Assembly: GCF_041053105.1 (NCBI RefSeq)
Contig: NZ_CP163444.1
Coordinates: 5,890,001-5,954,000 of the forward strand
Source of the DNA: Streptomyces sp. R44
Lineage (GTDB): Bacteria; Actinomycetota; Actinomycetes; Streptomycetales; Streptomycetaceae
DNA length: 64,000 bases
Reading direction: 5' to 3'
In this document: positions 37,238 to 44,484 of the stretch, one piece after another
How positions within the stretch are numbered: the stretch's first letter is position 1
Layout: every line of letters begins with the position of its first letter
Program-made: the position numbers and the translations under genes
The notes under the pieces: model-generated
Seen by the model: only the letters and a program-made list of their open reading frames with translations
Database searches by the model: none
Told to the model about the DNA's origin: nothing

Positions 37238-37696
37238 AATGGCGACTGATCCGTTTCAGGGTTGCCCCTCCAGGGAGCGGACGGTTTTGGGGCATACGGG
37301 ATGGTCTCTGTAGGTGTAGGGGTGATGGCCAGCTCGCGCCGCGGTCCCTCCTCTCCATCAATGCGTCGCGCTGAACCTCTATCGCCGATACGTGAACCGG
37401 CTGATTTTGTGCGAGCAATGCGGTGCACCATGGCGTCGGCATTGTGTGCTCAGCCGTATGCTCGAATCGGTCTCAGCGTGAGGGGAGGACGTTGTCCGGC
37501 ACCGGGACCGTCTCTGTCGGCGCATCTCTCCCTCGGGTCGGACGGTGCTGGGCTTTACCCCGAACACTGGACACTTCTGAGAATCGGATCTTCGGGTCCG
37601 CGGGGAGGATGTCTTCATGGATACTGCGGGGTCTCGGGGGGAGTTCATTGGCGACCCGGGCACTGGGCGTAACCGTCGGTCCGACCCGCTTGGGGT
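37238..37696. other. 459-bp gap without a recognisable gene
   Basis: Several short open frames occur on both strands, but none has a ribosome site, family motif or coding-like third-position GC pattern. The stretch lies between the orphan RHS tip's immunity gene and the toxin-antitoxin pair and probably consists of debris from module exchange. No inverted repeats or clear transposon ends were seen. Confidence 0.45.
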
Positions 37697-38089
37697 TCAG
37701 ACGGTGCGGATGACCGGAGCGGGTTTGGTGTCCTGGGCGTCGATGAGGGTGCGGATGTCGTGCGGGTCGGAGGTCCAGATGATGGCCCCGAGAGTGGCTG
37801 CCATGACGACGACGGTGGCATCGACGATGTCGGCGGTGCTGGCCTTCCCGCAGAGAATGCCTGCGGCCTTGGCGGTGTCGAGGCCCACGGGCACGACGTG
37901 ACACCCGGCGAGGAACTTGCCGAGCCTGACCTGGCGGCGGGAGTCCCGCCATGCCTGGCTGACGACGACGGAGGGGACGTGGATGTCGCGGCCGTCTTCG
38001 AGAGCCAGGCTGTGTCGAGCCCACATACGCCGGTCGTCGTTGTCGATGGCGATCAGCGCCCCGGCGTCGTACAGGTAGGGGATGTTCAC
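37697..38089 (-). CDS. PIN-domain toxin (VapC-like)
   Basis: A 130-residue PIN-fold protein, expected to be a metal-dependent ribonuclease. Acidic residues are at the usual places: D8 in MNIPYLYDAGALIAIDN, then the STADIVDATVVVMA block with two Asp, and a late Asp in IIWTSDPHDIRTL. The gene overlaps the upstream antitoxin gene by 4 bp. The pair sits beside the RHS modules in the accessory island. The first acidic motif (YDAGALIAID) is typical of actinobacterial PIN toxins. Confidence 0.82.
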   Translation of the reverse strand: MNIPYLYDAGALIAIDNDDRRMWARHSLALEDGRDIHVPSVVVSQAWRDSRRQVRLGKFLAGCHVVPVGLDTAKAAGILCGKASTADIVDATVVVMAATLGAIIWTSDPHDIRTLIDAQDTKPAPVIRTV

Positions 38090-38352
38090 GCGGCAGAGGC
38101 TCCCGTGCCGCCGAGGTACTCGGCGTCGGCAGCGGCCATGTCGGCGCGTGCGTCAGCGAGCTCCTGCGGAGTGAGGGCGCCATGTTGTGCCTGCCATTCC
38201 TGGACGACGGCCCGGCCGGCCCGCAGGCGCAGCTCTCGTTCGGCGGCACCGGCGACGAGTCGGGAGAGCGGGATGCCCTCCTCCTCGGCAGCGCTGGCCA
38301 GGGCGTCGACCAGGGATTCATCGAGGGTGATCGTTACCTTCTTAGTGGCCAT
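38086..38352 (-). CDS. Ribbon-helix-helix antitoxin partner of the PIN toxin
   Basis: An 88-residue protein with an N-terminal CopG-like ribbon-helix-helix (KKVTITLDESLVDALASAAE, residues 4-23) followed by EEGIPLSRLVAGAAEREL. An acidic, Ala-rich C-terminal tail is likely to bind and neutralise the toxin. The ATG follows AAGGTG. Its stop overlaps the toxin start (ATGA). Such antitoxins repress their own promoter, which should lie in the 117 bp upstream to the next gene. Confidence 0.85.
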   Translation of the reverse strand: MATKKVTITLDESLVDALASAAEEEGIPLSRLVAGAAERELRLRAGRAVVQEWQAQHGALTPQELADARADMAAADAEYLGGTGASAA

Positions 38353-38469
38353 ATCAACACCTTAGTGCGGTATGGCGTGCGGGGCCCCCTCCGGGACCCT
38401 CTAGTTCGCGATCAATGGGCTCCGGGGGTCGTCCCCAACTGCCTCTTTGCTTCCGACCGGGAGCATTGC

Positions 38470-38817
38470 TCACCCATCGTCCCGCTCTCGTGCGCGCCAG
38501 CCGGTCGTCAGGAGGTCGAGGGCGTCGAGGAGTGGAGGGAAGTGCGGCGTGCAGTCCGGGCAGGCGTAGACGTTGAAGCCTGGGCCCGAGGCCTGGTGGA
38601 CTTCCGAGACGGTGATCGGGGTCGTGGTGATGCAGGCGCAGCGCACGCACATGCGGACCGGCTTCCGAGGGACCGGCGGTGAGGTGGCCTCGGCGCACCG
38701 GTGGCAGACCTGGCGCTGCCATGTGCCGGCCGTCGTGCCCGTCGTGACGGTGGTCAGGTGGTCCGTGGTCGTACCGCACACCTCGCATGCGGCCGTCCCG
38801 CGTGTCGTGTTCTCCAT
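38470..38817 (-). CDS. Small Cys-rich zinc-ribbon-like hypothetical protein
   Basis: A 115-residue protein with four CxxC/CxC-type pairs: CEVC near residue 11, CHRC near 37, CVRCAC near 57 and CPDC near 88. They probably form two zinc sites. No enzymatic motif is seen. Its ATG overlaps the stop of the upstream gene by one base (TGATG), so the two are coupled. Similar small genes accompany short GntR regulators in Streptomyces genomes and integrated elements, but the function is unknown. Confidence 0.7.
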   Translation of the reverse strand: MENTTRGTAACEVCGTTTDHLTTVTTGTTAGTWQRQVCHRCAEATSPPVPRKPVRMCVRCACITTTPITVSEVHQASGPGFNVYACPDCTPHFPPLLDALDLLTTGWRARERDDG

Positions 38818-39152
38818 CAGGCCACCCCCAGCCCGTGTACGTCCCGCGTGTCCAGGTCGATGCCGAAGTCCGCGGCCAGTACGAGGGCGATGCGGCGGTG
38901 GAGTTGGTGCGCCCGCCGTTCGTGTGCGAGGAGGTACGGCCGGACCATGGCCGTGTCTTCCGCGTTCAGCGGTGCGTCGAGCCCGTACGGGGAGCGGGGG
39001 GTGAGTGGTCGCGCCTCGGCCAGGGGGCGGGGTGCGGTAGCCGTGGGGCGCGCCGGGCGGAATGCGGTGGTGCGTGTTCGGTGCCGGTTGCCGGGAGTCG
39101 GTGCGAGCAGCAGCCTCGCCCAGAGGGCGAGGGCGCGGATAAGGTCTGACAT
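38817..39152 (-). CDS. Hypothetical small protein co-transcribed with the zinc-ribbon gene
   Basis: A 111-residue basic protein starting MSDLIRALALWARLLLAPTP after GAAGGAG. The N-terminal helix is amphipathic and could touch a membrane. The middle is Pro/Arg-rich, and the C-terminal half is helical with repeated His/Arg (MVRPYLLAHERRAHQLHRRI). No known family is recognised. It is divergent from the small GntR regulator, with a shared operator region. Confidence 0.65.
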   Translation of the reverse strand: MSDLIRALALWARLLLAPTPGNRHRTRTTAFRPARPTATAPRPLAEARPLTPRSPYGLDAPLNAEDTAMVRPYLLAHERRAHQLHRRIALVLAADFGIDLDTRDVHGLGVA

Positions 39153-39224
39153 GTCGACGCTCCTTCGAAGCGTTGGCCATGCCCCCGGACCCGTCGGAAG
39201 GTCGCGGGGGTCTCGTCTTGGGTG

Positions 39225-39272
39225 AGCATACCGAAGCATACCGAAGTGCACTGAAGATGCGAAGAATACCGA
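39225..39272. promoter_or_regulatory. 10-bp-period direct repeats between divergent genes (GntR operator candidate)
   Basis: AGCATACCGA occurs twice head-to-tail (39225-39234, 39235-39244), followed by the variant AGTGCACTGA (39245-39254) and a partial AATACCGA (39265-39272). One-turn periodicity places all sites on one DNA face. They lie between the small GntR gene and its divergent partner, so they are probably its binding sites. Confidence 0.6.
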
Positions 39273-39291
39273 GGCGTACTCAGATGGCCTC

Positions 39292-39540
39292 ATGTCCATT
39301 GACCGAACCCGCGCGATGTGGCCGCAGATCGCGGCCGTCATCGTTGAGCGCATCCAGGACGGCACCTATCCCGCCGGGAGCAAGATTCCGAGCGTGGTCC
39401 AGTTGGCGAACGAGTTCGGTGTCGTGAACTCCACCGCGCAGCGGGCTATGGAAGCCGTACGGAAAGAAGGGCTCACGCGCTCCGAGGCCGGCATGGGCAC
39501 CTATGTGCTGAGGCCGGAGGAGCGGCCCGCCGCAGAGTAG
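39292..39540 (+). CDS. Short GntR-family regulator (winged helix only)
   Basis: An 82-residue protein consisting of a GntR winged helix alone: WPQIAAVIVERIQDGTYPAG, KIPSVVQLANEFGVVNSTAQ, then RAMEAVRKEGL and the wing MGTYVLRPEE. It lacks the FadR- or HutC-type effector domain. The ATG at 39292 has a weak ribosome site. It faces two small genes across a repeat-containing promoter region. Short GntR proteins of this kind include transfer regulators of Streptomyces integrative elements (KorSA-like), but no element genes are seen here. It marks the right edge of the accessory island. Confidence 0.82.
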   Translation: MSIDRTRAMWPQIAAVIVERIQDGTYPAGSKIPSVVQLANEFGVVNSTAQRAMEAVRKEGLTRSEAGMGTYVLRPEERPAAE

Positions 39541-39668
39541 GCGCTGCCACGGCTGACGCAACGCCCCGTAGCCGCACGCGCCGACACGCCCTAACGTCGG
39601 ACCGGAACCCCGGGCACACAGCGTGGTGTGCCCGCTTCGCTCCGTACTCGCCTGCGAAGGTGGACAGC

Positions 39669-42224
39669 GTGAAGGCAATCCGTCGATTCACCGTGCGTCC
39701 CGTCCTCCCCGACACCCTTCGACCCCTCGCCGGCCTCGCGCACAACCTGCGCTGGTCCTGGCACGAGCCCACCCGGGCGCTCTTCGACGCCCTCGCGCCC
39801 GAGGGCCTGGCCGGTGCCGACCCCGTCCGGGTCCTCGGCGCCCTCGAAGCGACCCGGCTCGCCGCGCTCGCCGCCGACCAGGAGTTCCTGGGGCGGTTGC
39901 GTACCGCCGCCGAGGATCTCGACCACTATCTGCACGCTCCCCGCTGGTACCAGGAGCAGCCCGGCGACGCCCCGGCCGCCGTCGCCTACTTCTCGCCCGA
40001 GTTCGGCGTCGCCGCCGCCCTGCCCCAGTACTCCGGCGGCCTCGGCATCCTCGCCGGCGACCACCTCAAGTCCGCCAGCGACCTCGGCGTCCCGCTCATC
40101 GGCGTCGGCCTGCTCTACCGGCACGGCTACTTCCGGCAGTCCCTCGGCCGCGACGGCTGGCAGCAGGAGCAGTACCCCGTCCTCGACCCCGGCGAGCTGC
40201 CCGTCACCCTGCTCCGCGAGGCCGACGGCACCCCCGCCCGGATCAGCCTCGCCCTGCCCGGTGGGCGGAGTCTGCACGCCCAGCTGTGGATCGCTCAGGT
40301 CGGCCGTGTTCCGCTGCTGATGCTCGACTCGGACGTCGAGGAGAACGCCCCCGGCGAACGGTCCGTCACCGACCGGCTGTACGGCGGCGGGAGCGAGCAC
40401 CGGCTCCTCCAGGAGATGCTCCTCGGCATCGGCGGCGTCCGCGCCGTCCGCACGTACACCCGGCTCACCGGCCACCCCGCACCCGAGGTCTTCCACACCA
40501 ACGAGGGCCACGCCGGCTTCCTCGGCCTCGAACGCGTCCGCGAACTCCAGGGCGCGGGACTCGACTTCGACTCCGCCCTGGAGACCGTCCGGGCCGGCAC
40601 CGTCTTCACCACCCACACCCCCGTCCCGGCCGGCATCGACCGCTTCGACCGGGCCCTCGTCGCCCGCCACCTCGGCGACGACGGCGCCCTCCCCGGCGTC
40701 GACCTCGGCCGGATCCTCGCCCTCGGCGACGAGACCCCCCTCGGCGGCGAACCCGGCCTCTTCAACATGGCCGCCATGGGCCTGCGCCTCGCCCAGCGCG
40801 CCAACGGCGTCTCCACCCTGCACGGCGCCGTCAGCCGCTCCATGTTCGCCGGACTCTGGCCCGGCTTCGACGCCGACGAGGTGCCGATCGGCTCGATCAC
40901 CAACGGCGTCCACGCCCCTACCTGGGTCGCCCCCGAGGTCGGCCGGCTCACCCCGGACGCGAGCGATGCCGAGCTGTGGGAGGTGCGCCGCACCCTCCGC
41001 GAACGGCTCGTCTCCGACGTGCGCGACCGGCTGCGGGCCTCCTGGCGGCAGCGCGGCGCCGCCGACGCCGAACTCGGCTGGACCGAGACCGTCCTCGACC
41101 CCGACGTCCTCACCATCGGCTTCGCCCGCCGCGTCCCCTCGTACAAGCGGCTCACCCTCATGCTCCGGGACAAGGACCGGCTCCGGTCGCTGCTGCTCCA
41201 CCCCGAGCGGCCCGTGCAGCTCGTCGTCGCCGGCAAGGCCCACCCCGCCGACGACGGGGGCAAGAAGTTGGTCCAGGAGCTCGTCCGGTTCGCCGACGAC
41301 CCCCGCGTGCGGCACCGCATCGTCTTCCTGCCCGACTACGGCATGGAGATGGCCCGCGGCCTCTACCCCGGCTGCGACGTCTGGCTCAACAACCCCCTGC
41401 GGCCCCTTGAGGCCTGCGGCACCAGCGGCATGAAGGCCGCCCTCAACGGCTGCCTCAACCTCTCCGTCCTCGACGGCTGGTGGGACGAGTGGTTCCAGCC
41501 CGACTTCGGCTGGGCCATCCCCACCGCCGACGGCGCGGCCGCCGCCGACGAGGACCGCCGCGACGACCTGGAGGCCGCCGCCCTCTACGAGCTCATCGAA
41601 CGCCGGGTCGCCCCCCGCTTCTACGACCGAAGCCCCGACGGGGTCCCGGCCGGCTGGACCGCCATGGTCCGCCGCACCCTCGCCGACCTCGGCCCGAAGG
41701 TCCTCGCCGACCGGATGGTCCGCGAGTACGTCGAGAAGCTGTACGTGCCCGCCGCCGGCGCCCGCCGCGCCCTCACCCCCGGCCGGGCACGGGACCTCGC
41801 CGCCTGGAAGGCCCGGGTCCGGAAGGCCTGGCCGGCGGTGGCCGTGGACCACGTGGAGATCGGCGACGACCTCGCCGGGGCCGAGGCGGACGCCGAACTC
41901 GGCGCGACGCCCGTCGTCCGCGTCCGGGTCGCGCTCGGCGGCCTCGAAGCGGACGACGTCGAGGTGCAGGCCGTCACCGGCCGCGTCGACGCCGACGACA
42001 CCCTCACCGCCACCCGGACCGTCACCCTCAAACCGTCGGGCGGCCCCGACCTGGAGGGACGGCTGCCCTACGCGGGCACCCTGGAGCTCGACCGGACCGG
42101 CTCCTTCGGCTGCACCGTCCGCGTCCTGCCCGCCCACCCGCTGCTCGCCCACCCGGCCGAACTCGGCCTCGCGGCCCTCCCGGAGGAGACGACGGGGGAG
42201 GGGGCGGGAGTGCTCCTCAGGTAG
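39669..42224 (+). CDS. glgP: Alpha-glucan (glycogen/maltodextrin) phosphorylase GlgP
   Basis: An 851-residue GT35 phosphorylase that releases glucose-1-phosphate from alpha-1,4-glucans. Signature regions are AYFSPEFGVAAALPQYSGGL near the N-terminus, NEGHAGFLGLERVREL, the PLP-binding region EACGTSGMKAALNGCLNLSV with its Lys, and DGWWDEWFQPDFGWAI. It belongs to the short alpha-glucan phosphorylase subfamily. The start is the GTG of MKAIRRFTVRP, preceded by GAAGGTGG; a GTG three codons upstream is less well placed. Its stop is 6 bp from the convergent kinase gene. It works opposite to GlgE/GlgB, encoded on the far side of the island. Confidence 0.93.
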   Translation: MKAIRRFTVRPVLPDTLRPLAGLAHNLRWSWHEPTRALFDALAPEGLAGADPVRVLGALEATRLAALAADQEFLGRLRTAAEDLDHYLHAPRWYQEQPGDAPAAVAYFSPEFGVAAALPQYSGGLGILAGDHLKSASDLGVPLIGVGLLYRHGYFRQSLGRDGWQQEQYPVLDPGELPVTLLREADGTPARISLALPGGRSLHAQLWIAQVGRVPLLMLDSDVEENAPGERSVTDRLYGGGSEHRLLQEMLLGIGGVRAVRTYTRLTGHPAPEVFHTNEGHAGFLGLERVRELQGAGLDFDSALETVRAGTVFTTHTPVPAGIDRFDRALVARHLGDDGALPGVDLGRILALGDETPLGGEPGLFNMAAMGLRLAQRANGVSTLHGAVSRSMFAGLWPGFDADEVPIGSITNGVHAPTWVAPEVGRLTPDASDAELWEVRRTLRERLVSDVRDRLRASWRQRGAADAELGWTETVLDPDVLTIGFARRVPSYKRLTLMLRDKDRLRSLLLHPERPVQLVVAGKAHPADDGGKKLVQELVRFADDPRVRHRIVFLPDYGMEMARGLYPGCDVWLNNPLRPLEACGTSGMKAALNGCLNLSVLDGWWDEWFQPDFGWAIPTADGAAAADEDRRDDLEAAALYELIERRVAPRFYDRSPDGVPAGWTAMVRRTLADLGPKVLADRMVREYVEKLYVPAAGARRALTPGRARDLAAWKARVRKAWPAVAVDHVEIGDDLAGAEADAELGATPVVRVRVALGGLEADDVEVQAVTGRVDADDTLTATRTVTLKPSGGPDLEGRLPYAGTLELDRTGSFGCTVRVLPAHPLLAHPAELGLAALPEETTGEGAGVLLR

Positions 42225-42230
42225 CCCGGG

Positions 42231-43760
42231 TCATGGCACCTCGGCCTTGTCGGCGAGGTGCCCGTCGACGAAGCAGAGCCGGTACACCGGGATCGCGGCC
42301 AGCATCGTGGACCGGTAGTACCGGCACTCGTCCATGCCGCGCGGCTCCGCCGGGGCCCGCGTCGGGCGGCCGTCCAGCGGCCGGTCGGGCCACTCGGCGG
42401 TGTTCTCGGCGATCTCCGTGAGCGACTGCCCGATCCGCAGCCGGGCGTAGTCGTCCGGCTCCAGATACGACTGGGCCTGCGTCCACACGGCCACCCCGGC
42501 CATCAACAGCCCGAGCGCGACGAGGAGCGCGAGCGGGATCCAGATCGCCCGCGCGAGGCCCTTGCGGACCTCGCGGCGGGCCCGGTCCAGCTCCCGCGCC
42601 GAGGTCGGCGCGGCCGGCAGCGGCGCCGGGGCGTTCCGGGGCAGGACGGCCTCCAGGACGAACCCGCCGTCCCCGGCGACCCGGTGCGCCAGCCGGCCGC
42701 CCGCGAGGCGCACCCGCTCCCCGAGTCCGACGAGCCCGGTCCCGCCGGAGGGGAGCGTCGCCTCCGCCGCACCGGGGCCGGTGACCACGCGGACCGTCAC
42801 GTCGGCCGCGTCCTGGGTGACCGCGACCGAGACCGACGCGCCCGGCGCGTGCTTCGCCGCGTTCGTCAGGCCCTCCTGGACGACCCGGTGCAGGGCGAGG
42901 CCCGACATGCCCGGCAGCGTCGGCACCGGGGTCGCGCCGAGGGCGACGTCGAGGCCCGACGCGCGGGCCCGCGCCACGAGCTCCTCCACCGTCTCCCCCG
43001 ACGGGGTCGTCGGCGCCCCGGCGTCGTCCTCCCGCAGCACCCCGATGATGTCCCGCAGCCGGGCCGTCGCGTCCGCCGCCGCCCGCCGCAGCTCACCGGC
43101 CGCCTGCTGCTGCGCGGCGCCCAGACCCGGATCGACCTCCAGGGCGCCCGCCCGGACCGCGATCAGGGCCAGGTCGTGGCCCAGGGAATCGTGCATGTCG
43201 CCCGCGATCCTGGACCGCTCCCGCAGCCGCTCCCGGTCGGCGACGACCGCCTGCTCCCGCTCCATCCGGTCGGCCAGCTCCCAGCCGCTGCGCACCAGCC
43301 GGTCGTACTGGCGCACGTAACGGCCGACCAGCCAGGGCGCCACGACCGCCAGGGCGAGCGTGAGGAGCAGCGTGAACCACTGGCCGAGCGAGGTGTGCGT
43401 GACCGTCGTCAGGAGCAGCCCCGCCGCCGCGACCGCGCCGAACAGCCACAGTGCCGCCCGGGTCCGCTCCTCCCGCCGCCCGGCGAGATAGCCGAAGGCC
43501 ATCAGGGCCAGGCTGTACGAGGCGGTGAACAGCTCCAGGGAGGAGGCGAGGCTCACCGCGACCACGACCGCGATCGGCACCGGCGGCCACCTCCGGCCGA
43601 CCGCCACGCAGCCGCCGAGCAGCGTCACGCCGATCGCGACCTCGGTCCAGCTTCCGCCGTCGTTCGGGTCCGACCTCAGCAGGACGGGCACGCAGAGCAG
43701 GGCCCAGAGCCCCAGGTCGAAGAGGCGCTCACGGACCTGCGCACGTGCCGGCTCACGCAC
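42231..43760 (-). CDS. NarL-type sensor histidine kinase with extra C-terminal membrane-anchored domain
   Basis: A 509-residue kinase of the DesK/HisKA_3 type. The N-terminus has four to six transmembrane helices (to about 160), then DHp with phospho-acceptor H190 (SRIAGDMHDSLGHDLAL). The ATPase domain holds LTNAAKHAPGASV and GTGLVGLGERVRLAGG. Unusually, the ATPase is followed by a further transmembrane helix (AIWIPLALLVALGLLMAGVA, about 410-430) and an ~80-residue tail with two Cys (DECRYYRST and VYRLCFVDG) and a SmpA-like YARLRIGQSLTEIAENT. The tail should be outside the membrane, perhaps as a second sensor. The GTG start overlaps the response regulator gene by 8 bp. Confidence 0.88.
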   Translation of the reverse strand: MREPARAQVRERLFDLGLWALLCVPVLLRSDPNDGGSWTEVAIGVTLLGGCVAVGRRWPPVPIAVVVAVSLASSLELFTASYSLALMAFGYLAGRREERTRAALWLFGAVAAAGLLLTTVTHTSLGQWFTLLLTLALAVVAPWLVGRYVRQYDRLVRSGWELADRMEREQAVVADRERLRERSRIAGDMHDSLGHDLALIAVRAGALEVDPGLGAAQQQAAGELRRAAADATARLRDIIGVLREDDAGAPTTPSGETVEELVARARASGLDVALGATPVPTLPGMSGLALHRVVQEGLTNAAKHAPGASVSVAVTQDAADVTVRVVTGPGAAEATLPSGGTGLVGLGERVRLAGGRLAHRVAGDGGFVLEAVLPRNAPAPLPAAPTSARELDRARREVRKGLARAIWIPLALLVALGLLMAGVAVWTQAQSYLEPDDYARLRIGQSLTEIAENTAEWPDRPLDGRPTRAPAEPRGMDECRYYRSTMLAAIPVYRLCFVDGHLADKAEVP

Positions 43761-44409
43761 CGGGGACCAGGCCCGCCTCGTACGCCAGGACCGCGAGCTG
43801 CACCCGGTTGCGCAGGCCGAGCCTGCCGAGGACCGCGCTCACGTGCGCCTTCACGGTGCCCTCGACCACGTACATGCGGTCCGCGATCTCCTGGTTGGAG
43901 AGCCCGGCGCCGAGGAGCGCGACGACCTCCCGCTCCCGTCCCGTGAGCGGCTCCAGGCGGGTGCGCGCCTCGGCCGCGCGGGTGAACCGCTCTCCGCCGA
44001 GGGTGTCGATGACCCGCCGGGCGACCGTGGGGGAGAGCGCGGCGCCGCCCCCGGCCACGGCCCGGACCCCGGCGATCAGCTCGCGCGGATCCCCGGACTT
44101 GAGGAGGAAGCCGCTGACGCCGCTGCCGAGCGCCCGCGCGATGTAGGCGTCCTCCGAGAAGGTGGTGAGCATGACGACGGCAGCGCCCGGCACCGTCGCG
44201 CGCAGTTCCTCCGCCGCGCCGAGCCCGTCGAGCCGGGGCATCCGGATGTCCAGGAGGACGACGTCGGGGCGGTGCTCACGGGCCAGTTCGACGGCCTCGT
44301 GCCCGTCGCCGGCCTCGGCGACCACCTCGATCCCGGGGTCGGTGGTGAGGATGGCCCGCACCCCGGCCCGGATCATCGTCTCGTCGTCGGCAAGGAGGAC
44401 CCTGATCAT
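43753..44409 (-). CDS. NarL/FixJ family response regulator
   Basis: A 218-residue response regulator. The receiver has acidic D8/D9, phospho-acceptor D54 (VVLLDIRMPRLDG), switch Thr in VVMLTTFSED and Lys in GFLLKSGDP. A LuxR-type HTH follows at about 150-215 (LTGREREVVALLGAGLSNQE, then VEGTVKAHVSAVLGRLGLRN). It precedes its kinase, which is the reverse of the commoner order. Its start is only about 40 bp from the preceding protease terminator, so either the promoter is very close or some read-through from the protease gene drives it. Confidence 0.93.
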   Translation of the reverse strand: MIRVLLADDETMIRAGVRAILTTDPGIEVVAEAGDGHEAVELAREHRPDVVLLDIRMPRLDGLGAAEELRATVPGAAVVMLTTFSEDAYIARALGSGVSGFLLKSGDPRELIAGVRAVAGGGAALSPTVARRVIDTLGGERFTRAAEARTRLEPLTGREREVVALLGAGLSNQEIADRMYVVEGTVKAHVSAVLGRLGLRNRVQLAVLAYEAGLVPGA

Positions 44410-44432
44410 GTCCGCAACCCTACGCAGACGCG

Positions 44433-44468
44433 CGGGCGCCCGGAGGGAAGGTTCCCTCCGGGCGCCCG
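44433..44468 (-). terminator. 17-bp perfect hairpin between the protease and response-regulator genes
   Basis: CGGGCGCCCGGAGGGAA (44433-44449) pairs perfectly with TTCCCTCCGGGCGCCCG (44452-44468). It starts about 16 nt beyond the protease stop on the minus strand and ends about 24 nt before the response-regulator start. It is a very strong terminator, or a transcript-stabilising structure. Confidence 0.85.
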
Positions 44469-44484
44469 TTGCTTCGTTCCGGCC

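Noticed and set aside
37262..37672. Possible small gene or IS remnant between the orphan immunity gene and the toxin-antitoxin pair
   Set aside because: No ribosome site, coding bias or recognisable transposase residues; the sequence near 37550-37600 only vaguely recalls an IS end and no partner repeat was found.
39225..39272. CRISPR array or plasmid origin iterons
   Set aside because: Only three to four 10-bp repeats without spacers, cas genes or a replication protein; position fits a GntR operator.
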